Shown here in pieces: positions 22,665 to 34,100 of a DNA stretch of 64,000 nt. The notes beneath the pieces were generated by a model, which did not search any database, was not told where the DNA came from, and saw nothing but the letters and a program-made list of their open reading frames with translations. The translations under genes were made by a program, and so were the position numbers. Origin of the DNA: Epithemia pelagica (lineage: Eukaryota > Bacillariophyta > Bacillariophyceae > Surirellales > Surirellaceae). The stretch is from contig OX337238.1 of the NCBI GenBank assembly GCA_946965045.2, forward strand, positions 1,798,001 to 1,862,000. The letters run 5' to 3'. Every line of letters begins with the position of its first letter. Position 1 is the first letter of the stretch.

Positions 22665-24146
22665 TCAACCACCATGAGCCGCCGCCGGTTTTTGTTGACG
22701 CAACAAGGCCGAGATTTGTTGGTCGAGTCGTGTGCGGGGAGGGCCTCGCTTTGAATTTGTTTCGTCCTTCACACCAAATTGGCGACAATACCGCAAAAAG
22801 ATGCAGGCGTCATCATTGCGCAAGGCATCCGGTTCTTGTCGATCGACCAAGGCGGGAATGAATTTGGAGGGATACGTGGGGAGTAAATTCAGTTCCCGTC
22901 CTTGTCGTCGTGGTGGTCGACCTGGAACGATCCCCGTCGTAGTAGTACTATTCTTCAAACCATTTGGTTTCGTCTTTTGTTCGGTCGTGGTCGCTTGTTT
23001 CATTCCATGGAGTTCATGGCCCAGGGACTGGGAGTTCCAATGAACGGCCGATCGCGAAAAGTCGGAGGGAGAATGATACACGTGTTGGGCTCGTAGTAGG
23101 GTATACCAATCGGCCCACAATTTCAAGGTTTGATCCGTCGACGTGGTTAGATTCTTGGTACGAACCTTGGTCCCATCGGGATGCCACGACAAAAAGACGG
23201 CGCCATGATCAATGGGTTTGTCCACCCATTTTTTATCGTAGGACCATCCACAGCAAAAGTGAAATCGATGGTACCAATCGGGCCGGTTCGTCACCAAGTA
23301 GGTGCCATTTCCGACCAGTAATTGACCCAAATGGTTCAAGGATTCCCGGTCCAACCCCCGTTGTTTGTCACTCTCACCATCGGGCTCTCGCAAATGAACC
23401 ACGACTTGTGGTGGTTGTTCCGGTGGATAGGGCAAGGAGTGGAGCAAGGCAGATTTGGGACGGTAATAGTGGTGAAAGAAATCGGGGGGAATTTTGGACC
23501 GCCATCCCGGATAGGTATTTCCCGAATATCCCACGACAATCTTTTCGGGATCGGACAAGATTTGTTTGACCTTGCATTCATCGACTCGTCCCGACACAAA
23601 ATTCCAAATGACAAAATTGTACCCCTGTTCCCATTCGTCGGCCCGGTCACAGAGTTGGGAATACTGTTGGGGCTGGGCATAGTCAAAGGCTTGAAAAAAT
23701 TCGGGCCATACCACACAGACGGTTCGATTAAATTCCTCACCCAACAATTGGGCAGCCAACAACCCTTGCATCACATTGCCTGCTCCTTGACCATCACTGG
23801 AACCGGCAAAGACGAGGTAGCGATGACCATTGGTGGGTGGAGGAATGCGGGGTTTGCGGTTGCGAAAGGAATAGGGACGTCCAATGCGATGAATATTTTT
23901 GTGGTCCTGACGAAGCTGGTCATCCAGTATGCAAAAGGCCTTGTACAAACCAAAACAACAACCCAGAATCGTCACAACACCACAGAGCTGCACACAGGTA
24001 CGAACGGTCCGCACGGAAATGGGGGTCCGTTTGCGGCGGTGTCGTTTGTCCATTAGTGGCTTCACCATCCTTGGCGTAGGTGACACGTCAAGAACGGGTG
24101 TCGCAGAAAGAATGGCTAATGGCATAAAAGCCACAAAGAGGTCCAC
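22665..24146 (-). CDS. Type II membrane glycosyltransferase-like protein
   Basis: Single exon, 493 aa; the in-frame ATG at 24068 may be the true start because it leads into a basic stretch (DKRHRRKRTP) and then a signal-anchor helix near residues 50-75 of the longer form. A lumenal (Golgi/ER) catalytic domain follows. Motifs resemble fucosyltransferase-like GT folds: an N-terminal glycine-rich loop (FAGSSDGQGAGNVMQGLL), a central HLREPDGESDKQRG and a C-terminal LWADWYTLLRA followed by a Ser/Asp-rich SPSDFSRSA motif, as in nucleotide-sugar binding sites of O- and alpha-1,6-fucosyltransferases. The tail is basic and low in complexity. Donor and acceptor cannot be told. A fragment of a paralogue lies near 38.4 kb. 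Confidence 0.6.
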   Translation of the reverse strand: MDLFVAFMPLAILSATPVLDVSPTPRMVKPLMDKRHRRKRTPISVRTVRTCVQLCGVVTILGCCFGLYKAFCILDDQLRQDHKNIHRIGRPYSFRNRKPRIPPPTNGHRYLVFAGSSDGQGAGNVMQGLLAAQLLGEEFNRTVCVVWPEFFQAFDYAQPQQYSQLCDRADEWEQGYNFVIWNFVSGRVDECKVKQILSDPEKIVVGYSGNTYPGWRSKIPPDFFHHYYRPKSALLHSLPYPPEQPPQVVVHLREPDGESDKQRGLDRESLNHLGQLLVGNGTYLVTNRPDWYHRFHFCCGWSYDKKWVDKPIDHGAVFLSWHPDGTKVRTKNLTTSTDQTLKLWADWYTLLRAQHVYHSPSDFSRSAVHWNSQSLGHELHGMKQATTTEQKTKPNGLKNSTTTTGIVPGRPPRRQGRELNLLPTYPSKFIPALVDRQEPDALRNDDACIFLRYCRQFGVKDETNSKRGPPRTRLDQQISALLRQQKPAAAHGG

Positions 24147-24310
24147 TTCATGATCTAAGAAAGCATTGCCGCAAGGTACCTTTGTCGACGTTTCAAAATG
24201 AAATGTTTAAAAGAAAAATGGGTGGCCGCCAATTGGAATGGGGGCGACCTTGAGAGTTGTTTAGAGGTTTAGGGGGCGAAGGAGAAACGAGCGTCCCCAC
24301 TACTTGATCG

Positions 24311-24600
24311 CTAGTGCCTCGTATCACCGTGTGCCCATTACAGGCCAAAACGACCCAATGGGTACATGTTTTCAACTAGATAGATCATGACTAATATTAG
24401 GCCTACGGCAACATGTGGATGCTCAAACTTTTTCTTTAAGACATCCTCTGGCACCCTTGGATACCATATGACACCGATATATGACATATCTAGGTCATAT
24501 GAGCGTCTCCGTTGGAGGGTTGTGCTTGATTTTCGGCATGTGGGCACATGTGTGGGCACATGTGGGCCCAGTGGGGACATTGATTCTGGTGGTCCTATGA
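24311..24600. repeat. Left terminal inverted repeat of the piggyBac element
   Basis: It aligns in inverted orientation with 30660-30941 over about 280 bp. Shared landmarks are CTAGTGCCTCG, GTGTGCCCAT, CAATATTAG/TAATATTAG, CATCCTCTG, GGTCATATGAGCG and TATGTGGGCACAT-like sequence. Confidence 0.75.
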
Positions 24601-25064
24601 CAGTCCTATGACTATGGTAGGACGTCAAGATCTTTTTCGCATCCAACGCATCATTTTCGCGCCATTTTTTATGCCATGGTCGACTTCCCCAACGTGTCCC
24701 AGGCGTGCGCATGGGGGAACTGGGGACTGTTCCGGCGCTAAGATTTGGAACTCGGAACCCCACGGGGGACAAAATTTTAAAAATGTGCGCAGTCTTAACT
24801 CTTAACCCAACAACAATCCGACAGCCTACAATGGTGAGATATATGTTTGCGCTCCCTTTGAACAGTCCCCATCGGGATCGTTCATCGTGATGAGGAGCGC
24901 GTCCGTTTGGGAAGTGCTTTGTGCTCAAGAAATTGAACCTTTTGGTAATGAGCACCATTACCAAACAGTGTCAATTTCGTGAGCACAAGGAGTAAAGAAG
25001 ACTACTGCAACGAAGAGGAGAGGAGAGAAACAACCAGGGTGCCAACATTGAGAGCAAGAAGAAA

Positions 25065-28000
25065 ATGCCGGGAACAAGTCGACTCGGCCCTGGGTCCAGA
25101 GCATTCGTAAGAGGGAGCGACGAACCTATTCTCATTCTTCGAGCCTTGGGAAGCAAGTATTGGGAGGTCGAACGGCTTACCAAGAATGATGGCAACAGGA
25201 CCGGTGAGCTGATGAAGAAGACTTCGCATCAGCTTCGGAAGATTCAAGCAGGCGAGCGGTTCCCTGGTGCTTCGACTGCACCACTACGCCAGCCAGGACA
25301 AGGTCAACCGCAGCAAGAGGTGGCAATAAGAACAACAACAACTACTACAACAACTACATCAACAAGCAATGGGGGTGCCCAACAACAACAACTGCAGCAA
25401 GAAGAGCATCACGATGTCCTTGGCATCGTCGTATCACCATCAGCTGCCAACGAGAGGAGTCAAGAAGGAGAGCAGATAGGCATTGAAGTTGTTGCTCATC
25501 TGGGAAGCCACCAGGCAAACGAAAATTCCAACCAAACACAGCCTCCACAAGAATGCCACACCAGCCATGGAAATAGTAGTGAGGAGGAGGGTGGCGTTGA
25601 GTTTGTGGCTGCAAACAACAATTCTGTGGACGAGATTGTCATGCCGGTGCCATTGCCAGTTCCGAGGGCGGAACAAGGACAACCAGCCAACACATCCAAC
25701 ACCAGCCAACCATCGCAAGGAGCACAGAATGAGCGTGGTGGTACTGCACCCCCAGTGCAGACTCGTGTGGATGATGGCGCGGGGCACGTGGTTGAGACAG
25801 TCCTGCTCACCAACGACGGCGAGAGTAGTGGTGATAGTGGTGACAGCAACCTCGGAATTGGTGAGGAGCAGCCCCAAGAAGAGCAACCTACTAACACAAA
25901 TGCGAGAACAAATGCGACAAACGGGCAGCTCCCTCCTGGTCGTATCTACCACCGCACGAACGAGGACGATGAGATGTCGGACATGTCGTTGGATGACTAT
26001 TTCAACGGCATGGAAGACTTCCCATTTTTGTTCTCGGACGACGATGATGCAATTGACCCAAACAGTGTCGCGCTTGCCAACGAACTCGAAAGCCGACAAG
26101 TGTACCGGCGCCAATACGAGGCCTACATCAACCGAAAGAAGAAATTGGTCGAAGAAAACTGGACTGTCTGTATTGAACCTCCGAGCGAAAATGGAATCGA
26201 CATTGGGGATAGGGTCAGGGAAAATAGGAGGGACACTCCGCGTTTGGGCATTGTGGTTGCGAAGCACCCGGACAGTGTGCCGGGTACGCCTCTATGGGAC
26301 GTTCTCTGGGATGGCGAGGCTGATGTGGTCCGAGCACTTTCTGGTAGAAGGGAGCTTCGAAAGATATACGACAACCGTACTTTTAGTTGGCAGATTGTTG
26401 ATGGTGATTCAACACCAGACGACATTGTTGAGGAGTTTGAGCAAGTGGGTGTTGTTGGATTCGACTTCCACAGTGCTTTTGCTCATACGAACGTGTCGTC
26501 TGAGAACCCAAACTACAATTTTCCATTCATGCGGCTTCTGATGCATATGTGGCCAGGTAAGTCGTTGATTGTTGAGTTTGCCAAGAAATTGCATCACCTG
26601 GAGGATCTCATTGTGCTTCTTTATTGTTCAACAGGTAGTTGGCGAGAACAGCTCCACCGCCTCAACACAGCAATCAATGAGCGGAATGAAGGACGAATTC
26701 GGAGCCGACATCTCCGCTGCGTCACCGAGCACGAGTGGTGGGTATTCTGGGGCCTCATCATCGGAGCCGCCCCATGCCACAAAGGTGGAATTCGTTTGTT
26801 TGACGATGAGTCCGTAACGCATCGACAGTTCTCCCCCAAAATCAATGCAAGCAAAGGGGGGTTGAATGTCATGTCCAAGACGAGGTTCTTTGACATAAAA
26901 GAGGTTCTTCCCCGTGCCTTTGAGGGAGACAACCATGGTGCCAAATGGAATCAAATTATGCCATTGGTTGACGGATTCAACAAGAATCGCCGTCGGACTG
27001 TCGCTGCCTCATCGACAATTACGTTGGATGAGGCAATGAGTGCATTTCAGCCCAGAACAACGCAAACCTCAACCCTCCCTCACCTGTCTTACATTAAACG
27101 TAAGCCGAAGCCTCTGGGGACGGAGTTTAAGGTAAGATGGCTCCATCTTTTGTATTCCTACCACTTTGCCGACCACCTCATCTATTTGATTGTTGATTGT
27201 TTTGTGCCAACAGGTTGCGGGCGACACTGCCACAGGTTGCATGCTCTTCCTTGAAATACAGGAAGGGAAGATTCCAATGCGTCGCAAAAAGTTTATGGGG
27301 GATGCTGGAATGACGGCAGGCACATCCCTTCGCCTGGTGGAAGGATCTGAATATTCAGGTCAATCTGTTTTGGAGCGTGTGGAAGCTCAAAGCCAAGGGA
27401 GCAAGCGCCCCCTTGTATGTGCAGATTCATGGTTTGGCAGTGTGAGGTTAGTCGAGTGCCTCAAATGCATGTACCGGGAAACACGACAACCAACAGCTCT
27501 TGACCGCCGTGCATACAAACTGCATGTAGATAAAGAGCGTGGGAACAATGCCAACGCTCCGGAAGCTATATGCTCCATCAAGAGCAACACCGGCATGTTC
27601 CCTTTCGATGCATTAAAAAAAGAGATGGAGCCCTTCCCGTCCGGGGCATATCTTGTGATGGAATGTCTTGCGCCAGAAACCAACGTCAAACTGGTCGCCA
27701 TTGGATATAAGTATAATTCGCGCAAGACTCTCTTGTTTTGTATGTCAAAAGATGCGGAAACCACAGAACCGGGCTTTCCGTACGTTGCACGGTTTCCTGA
27801 CGAACATGGAAACGTCAGGGAGCGCCGGATCCTCCGCCCAAAATGCCTTTCAATCTACTTCGAAGCTGCGAACTTGATTGATGTTCACAATCATCTCCGA
27901 CAAGGCGTGTTGAGACTTGAGATGCTGTGGAAGACACCGAACCCATGGTTTCGGTTAATCACAACAATAATCGGAATCACTGTGGTTGATTGTTTCCTTG

Positions 28001-28746
28001 CAACAAAATATCATGTGGGTGGTCGATATTTTCCCGTTGCATCAGGGATTGAGCAATTTGCAGATTACTTGGCGTGGGATCTCACGCACAACAAGTTCAG
28101 CAACAATCTCGACCGTAGTGGACAGGTCAACCCAAGTATTGTCTCGAACCTTGTCAATACAGCTTCAGGTGATGCTTGTGGAGACATGTCCATCACAGAG
28201 CGGGCAACACGATATGCAAGGCAGATGCTCGAAGACGCCTTCGCCCACCAGTTTGGAGGGGCTTCGTCTCGTGGTGTAGGCGCAAGATGCCCTGCTCCCA
28301 TTTCCATTATTGACTTGCAATCCACAGATTCGATACCTGTTGTCTCTCCGATGGAATCACTGTTGTCAGGTCAGGATGGTGGGAGCTCTACTGGAACTTC
28401 CGACCATTGTCTTCCTTGCAATTCTCGACAAGAACCACCAGCGGGTCTTTGGGTTCACCAGCCAATGCACAACCCAGACAAGGTCAAAGATCCTGATGGC
28501 AAAATAAGGCCATCCGCACGCCACTGTGTAATCTGTGGGTATAAAACAAGGTTGATTTGTGCACATTCCTCTTGTCGTGCCAAATCAATGACGCGAAAGA
28601 TCAAAGGAAAAGAAGAGTTAAAGATTCTTTGGGGCGTCCCAATCTGCAATAGCAACATAATTCGCGAAGACTTCGATAAACCCTGTGTTGAGGTGCACAG
28701 AATCCGGATGGAAGCCTTGCAGCTCCAACAACAAAATACGGCATGA
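25065..28746 (+). CDS. piggyBac-family transposase
   Basis: Exons 25065-26556, 26635-27131 and 27214-28746 give about 1173 aa. The 78-nt first intron interrupts the family motif MWPGxWREQL. The N-terminal third is a low-complexity Gln/Thr/Glu-rich region, unusually long for the family. The catalytic core (DDE_Tnp_1_7 type) shows Asp in LDEAMSAF (about D629), Asp in ADSWFGS (about D734) and Asp in IDVHNHLRQG (about D886). The C-terminus carries a Cys/His-rich zinc-binding module (CVICGY, CAHSSC, CNS, CVEVH) as in other piggyBac transposases, which use it to bind the ends. It would excise and reinsert the element by the cut-and-paste hairpin route. No stop interrupts the frame, so activity is possible. 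Confidence 0.85.
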
Positions 28747-28845
28747 TATGACGGCGGTTCTACGAATCTCCCAATATGCAAATGTGAATACATGGTACAT
28801 GATTAGGTAACAACAATATATAGTTTATTTCTGGTTATGAAGCAG

Positions 28846-28976
28846 TTCCATCAATAGTTGGAACGACAAGTTGCAACTTAGTTGGTGATTCGCAACTATA
28901 AGTTGCAACTTAGTTGGTGCGACAAGTTGCAACTTAGTTGGTGATTCGTAACTACAAGTTGCAACTTAGTTGGTGA
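28846..28976. repeat. Tandem repeat with palindromic AAGTTGCAACTT core
   Basis: Four copies of AAGTTGCAACTTAGTTGGTG are separated by 9-13-bp spacers (GATTCGCAACTAT and similar). Each core is a perfect 12-bp palindrome. It lies just past the transposase gene, between it and the 3' end of the oppositely oriented ORF. It may be a binding array or terminator-like structure. Confidence 0.85.
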
Positions 28977-29050
28977 TTGCTACATTGCATCGCCGTAAAG
29001 TTGGATCAATTGATCGATAGGAAAATTTACTAAGGTATTATACTCCCGTT

Positions 29051-29626
29051 CTACAAGTTTAGTTTCTTCACTGCGATCATGTTGGAATCAAGAAGGTTGT
29101 CCTTGTTTTCCATGTGGCCACAAAGTTTCCCGTTGACCAGTTTCAACAGTGTTGTGGCTCCGACAACACTCATCTTCACAGTGACAACCATAGGTTCCAT
29201 TGTTATCACTGTGTTAAGTGAGTGGGTTGTCGGGATGGCAATCCTGCTCTTAATGACTTTACGACTGTTTGAGCGAAGAATCACACCCTCCAGCTGATTG
29301 TTGATGTACTCGAGTGGGATCACCATCTCCGGAACCGAATCGTCCATTTTAGAACGATCAAAGAGGCGAATTGAAAATGCGTTTGGGCTCAATTGAGACA
29401 AAAAGGTTCGCTGAAGAAGAAGAACACCACGGTCAACAATCAACCGACCATCGCCTTCATCCTTTTCTCCACCAGCCGACCTGAGATATGCATTCACCCC
29501 CGACTCACCAAAGACCGTCACCGTCTCACCCTTGGTGTCGAGCTTCTGCCCACCATCACATATAATTGTGAACCCATTTGCAAGTTGCATGGTCTCAAAT
29601 TTCTTGCTGGTTGTAAGCTGTGCCAT
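29051..29626 (-). CDS. Accessory ORF of the piggyBac element, unknown function
   Basis: A 191-aa protein if it starts at the MAQLTTSKKF methionine (29626); a longer in-frame form begins at 29734. I do not recognise the family. The sequence reads like a compact beta-rich domain: FTIICDGGQKLDTKG, TVTVFGESG, GRLIVDRGVLLLQ, then IVIPTT-like strands and MVVTVKMSVVG. No membrane segment or signal peptide is seen. It lies inside the inverted repeats and converges on the transposase gene, so it is likely mobilised with it. Confidence 0.5.
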   Translation of the reverse strand: MAQLTTSKKFETMQLANGFTIICDGGQKLDTKGETVTVFGESGVNAYLRSAGGEKDEGDGRLIVDRGVLLLQRTFLSQLSPNAFSIRLFDRSKMDDSVPEMVIPLEYINNQLEGVILRSNSRKVIKSRIAIPTTHSLNTVITMEPMVVTVKMSVVGATTLLKLVNGKLCGHMENKDNLLDSNMIAVKKLNL

Positions 29627-30036
29627 TGTTCGGGATGACGGATTTGTTTGAGCTTTGCAGAAGTGTGAGTGAGGAAGATCTCTGCAACACAGTTGGATTG
29701 TCACTTCATTCTTACTTACAATTCTTGCCTGCAATGGGAGAACAAACTATGTATCTATCGAGAAGCACAGTATTGCTGACTATCTATCTGTCGGGACGAG
29801 GCACAGTATTGCTGGATCCTATTCTTGTTCTTTGATGGCGGTCGTCTTGAGGTCGAATTATAGATTTGTGAGCGGACGACTTTTTCGCGCCAAGCAATCG
29901 TGGGGCGCGCACCTCTTAATTAACTAAATTTTCTTGGCTTGCGTGACTTCGGTACCTATTGCAACAGACACGACCCATTGGCCTCATGTTTTCGATGCAT
30001 AGAGGGAGAGAAGAGACAGAACACAACAACAAGACC

Positions 30037-30645
30037 ATGTCGACAATTGTCAACGGCCGTCGCACCAGTCTGCGCAACCAGAGACGCGTCATCGGACCAA
30101 CATTGCATGCGGATTCATCGTCATCCCCAAGCATGACCCTAACTCCAGTTTCCAACCAAGCTGCATCCAAGTCATCGTCGCGTCGCAAGAAGACAACAGC
30201 AACAAAAAAACCTTCAAGGAAAAAACCATCCGCAACAACTAAGACGAAGATTCAGAAGAACAAGAAGAAGAAGTCAGACACGTCAGTGGTGCACACAAAT
30301 GTGAAGGCAGAGCAGAAGAATGATGTTTTGGTCGAGAGCACCGCTGCTCAAGCTAAGGTTGTGGAAGAGAAGCGTGTCTTTGTTTTCCATTCAGAAAAGA
30401 AGCTCATGTCGTCACCTACTTTTGAAACAATGACCATTCACTTCAAGAAGGAGAAGAAGTCTCCAGGCAACAATCTGAAGTGCTCTCCCACTATGAAAAT
30501 TCATTTTGATGATGAGACGGCCAAGAATGGAGGTCTGATGCAGGGCAAGTCGGGGAAGCGCAATTCGTCCATAGGAGTGGACAGCAACCTCTCCTTTGAG
30601 TTTGCTGAGACTCAGGAGCCGTGCCTTGAGTACAAGTTTGAATGA
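30037..30645 (+). CDS. Lys-rich basic accessory ORF of the piggyBac element
   Basis: 202 aa from the MSTIVNGRR methionine; an in-frame upstream ATG exists at 29959. Residues 40-80 are strongly basic (SSRRKKTTATKKPSRKKP), suggesting nuclear entry or DNA binding. Two similar segments, TMTIHFKKEKKS and TMKIHFDDETAKN, form an internal repeat. The family is not recognised. It is divergent from the preceding ORF, and the roughly 410-bp spacer between them may hold a shared promoter. Confidence 0.5.
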   Translation: MSTIVNGRRTSLRNQRRVIGPTLHADSSSSPSMTLTPVSNQAASKSSSRRKKTTATKKPSRKKPSATTKTKIQKNKKKKSDTSVVHTNVKAEQKNDVLVESTAAQAKVVEEKRVFVFHSEKKLMSSPTFETMTIHFKKEKKSPGNNLKCSPTMKIHFDDETAKNGGLMQGKSGKRNSSIGVDSNLSFEFAETQEPCLEYKFE

Positions 30646-30659
30646 TAGGAGATAACTAG

Positions 30660-30941
30660 TCCTAGAGAAGAGCTTGACATCAGTTTCTATAATGTACCCA
30701 CAATGTGCCCACATAGTCAAAAAACTCAAGAAGCCACTGAGTGAGGCGCTCATATGACCAAGATATATTATATGTAGTCCAAATGGGGCATCAAATGGTG
30801 ACAGAGGATGACTTAAAGATTGGGAAGACGCATCAGATCATTGTCGTAGGGCTAATATTGGTCGAGTTCTATCTATTTCAAATGTCGTTCCCATGGGTCT
30901 GTTTTGGTCCGTCATGGGCACACCCGGAGACGAGGCACTAG
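30660..30941. repeat. Right terminal inverted repeat of the piggyBac element
   Basis: Inverted partner of 24311-24600. Its outer end reads GACGAGGCACTAGGG; the complement CCCTAGTGCC resembles piggyBac tips. Confidence 0.75.
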
Positions 30942-31169
30942 GGAGTATACGTCGCGTGAAGATGCGTCGACCAAATGCGACTCCGGGTTCTGTAGTCGCG
31001 GATGGCGTGTCTCGTCGTCGGCGGCGCTGCCATTCTTCTCTTCGCCGTCGGTCTGCACGACGGGGCAGTTGAGCGACGACGCTGCTGTCATCCAGCCATT
31101 TCGACGACGACGAGAAGTGTTGACCAAAGACTCTGTGTGTGAATTGAAGACATACAACAGAGCCCCAAC

Positions 31170-34100
31170 ATGAATCAAAGTGATCCAGAAGCCTCGATTC
31201 GGGCGGCCTACATTGATGCCAAAGCTCGTGGGTTGCCGGATTGCTGGAGATGCTCCATTGATGTGCGTTGCGTTCCAGCGTTCCGTCGTCGTTGCGACGT
31301 TGCGAAAATGAATCCGCAGTTGCTGGTTGTTCTCAACTCTCACTGGATTTCTGTGTCTTTCCTTGTTCCTCTACAGAAACGAAATCGACGAAAATGGACG
31401 GCACCGACTGGCGTAAGTAGCATTCTTGGAAGCCGTTTCAATCGATTGGTATGTAGTAGTTGTTGTGTCTTTTCTCACCGTGTTGTGTTCGGTTGGTGTG
31501 TTGGACGTGTTGTCTATGATTAGAGATCTTGCGATTCCATTCCCAAAGCATTGGCCATTTCGGTCGAACTTGGTTTATTGCCAGCGGACTTTCCCATTCA
31601 AGCCGGACCCAACAAACGCAAGCGATCTTCGGGAGGAGGTCCCAAACCCAAGCAGCAGGCGCCGCACGTGGCCTTGTCGTCCGACGATGGTGGTGGAGAG
31701 GCGGACGAATACGCTCCACCACCCACGGCGAAGCGCCGAACCAGTTCCACGGCTGCGGTAGAACCCGTCCTGGCGGCCGAAAAAGCCAAATCGTTGAAAC
31801 AACCCAATGACCTTGTGGCCGAATCCTCCTCCAAGAAACCAGTCAAACCGGAGGTACCCGTCAAGGCCTTGTTGTCATCCTCGTCCAGCGAAGAGGAGGA
31901 GGATGACCATTCCTTCAATGAGGCACCGCCGGAGCCCATGAACCCGGAAATTTCTTTGGATGGCTTGCGGCGGTCCGCGGCTCCAACGACGGTCCATTGG
32001 GATCCGTCGAGTGCCAATGGGAAATTGATTGGAATGTCGGTACGAGTGGCGGCTCCGGCGGGGTCTCCCTTTGGAGATTGGTTGGATGGTCGGGTCATTC
32101 TCTATGACCCCTTTACGCACAAACATAAAATCCAGTGGGAAATCCCGACCAGTGGGGATGGGTCCGATGGGGGGAGCCCGGCGACTGCGGTGGATACAAA
32201 AGTACTCAAGAAAATCAAGAAATCCGAGTCTACCAGCTGGATTTGGTTACGAAATGAGGAACACAACCTTTATATTGCCACAGAACTTGTTTGGGTACGT
32301 CGTGTCTTATATGTTGTATATGATTCGTCTTTATCAATCAATCTCTAACGCTTTCTGTCCTTTTACTTGATCACAGGCACATGTCAAGGGGTAAGTTTTA
32401 ATCGTCAGCAAGTCTTGGGTGATGTTGCTTGTGGGTGCTTACGAATTCATGTAGGTATGCGTGGTGGCCAGCTCTTGTTCGAGAAGCAAATACAGAAGAT
32501 ACGGGGATACCATCGTCTGCCACACCCGCCATGGGGAATCGATCGGTCAAGGTGGAATTCTTTGGGACGGGAGAAGTAGCAACCTTGCGTGACACGCCGG
32601 AATCCTTGAGGCCGTTCCATCCGCTCGAGGCTTTGGATCCGGTGGTGGCCAAGCACAAGAAGAAACGAAATGCCAAAGCCACGGCATTGGCAACCACGGA
32701 GTGGTATTCCATTCGTCATGCACGGAATCAGGCGGCTATATGGTTTGCGCGAAAAGGTATGTTGAGAAATTACAGTGGTTTCCACTATATGTATTTATAG
32801 CTTGGTATATTCTCACGTATTGCGTTTTTTTATGGTCGTGACTACCAGCATGGAATATGGCAAACATTGTGAGTGGTCAGGTTCCTTACATTGGAAAGCA
32901 AGTCCAGATTTTTCGCGACGATATCAACTACCCCTATGGCGACACCTTGACTGGAAAGGTCCATGCTTACAGCCACCATCAGCGGAAATGGCTTTGTTCG
33001 TATGAAATTTCGGACAAGAATGCCAAGTATGAAGCGAGCTGGATCAATTTGCAGAACAAGCAAGTTTCGACGAGGCTGCTTTCTCGCAAGGCAGCCAAAC
33101 ATAACCAACCACTCGAGGATCTTACGGCCCAAGATTTGCTGCCGTTTCTGTACGGATTCGAGTTGATCGATCCCGAAAAAAGCGACATGAATCTCGATTT
33201 TGTCGATAGCCAAGAGCTCAAGCTTCAAGAGGAACTATCGGAACTCTGGCAAGAGCGATGTCATGCATGTGTCGAGCCTTTGAAGAAAGATCAACCCGTG
33301 TTCAAATGTTCTGTGTGTAATTCGTCGCATCATTTGGGAGTAAGTTATGCAAAGTATCAATCATGTCAAGTCGTCATTGAATTTGCTTACCCTTTTTTGC
33401 CTTTGAAGTGCCTTGATCCTCCATTGACAGTCCAGTCCTTTAATCGTCTGTTGAGAGAGGGGAAGCCTTTGGTATGCAGCCGATGTGTTCCCTGTCGAGG
33501 GTGTTATCAACGAGACATTGTGTTTGGTACACATCAGTACAGTCCTTCGCCACCTTCTTTGTCTTTTCCAGAAGGGGAATCGCTGGATTTGTGCTCCATG
33601 TGCAAGGAGGCTTATGATCGGAAACAGTTCTGCCCCAATTGTGCACATTCCTGGGATGACGTCAAGTTCCAGAAAGTACGACGGCAGATTGAAAGCCTTG
33701 GACGAAACAACAACAGTGGTCCTGGTCGTAAACGCAAACTCCCGACCGACAGGATTACGCTGGAAGACTCGTCTTCTTTGTCCTTAACTGGACGGTTCAG
33801 CGTTGACACGTGTATTCCAGTCGGTGCCAAAATCGATCCATCCTGGTATGCTCCGGAAACTGTGGAATGGGGTTTCACAGAGATTGAAATGCTTGTATGT
33901 GATTCATGCAAGGTCTGGGTACATGCCGGATGCGTTCCTCTAAGTGAAGAAGAATACAATGAAACTTCCGAGGGGAACCACGAAATATTTAGCAAGGAAT
34001 TTTTGTGTCGTGTTTGTTGCAAACGACGATGTACCGAGTTGGTTCTCGCGCTGCAGCATGAGGACCGAATGAGTCTCTTTGCGGTGCCGGTTACTGAAGA

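Larger units (their letters stand above)
24311..30941. mobile_element. piggyBac-type DNA transposon with accessory ORFs
   Basis: About 6.6 kb is bounded by inverted repeats that start CTAGTGCCTCG at 24311 and end CGAGGCACTAG at 30941. Inside are a transposase gene (+), an unknown ORF (-), a basic-protein ORF (+) and a tandem repeat. The ends resemble piggyBac tips (CCCTAG on the right arm), but no TTAA target duplication is visible, so the arms are eroded or the true tips differ. Inverted-repeat divergence (roughly a quarter of positions by eye) suggests an old insertion, although the transposase frame is intact. Confidence 0.75.

Noticed and set aside
24301-24312. TTAA target duplication for the piggyBac element
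   Set aside because: Neither flank has TTAA at the inferred tip, so the duplication could not be confirmed.
24338-24964. 208-codon minus-strand open frame at the left end of the piggyBac element
   Set aside because: Most of it lies in the terminal inverted repeat and the right arm does not keep the frame.
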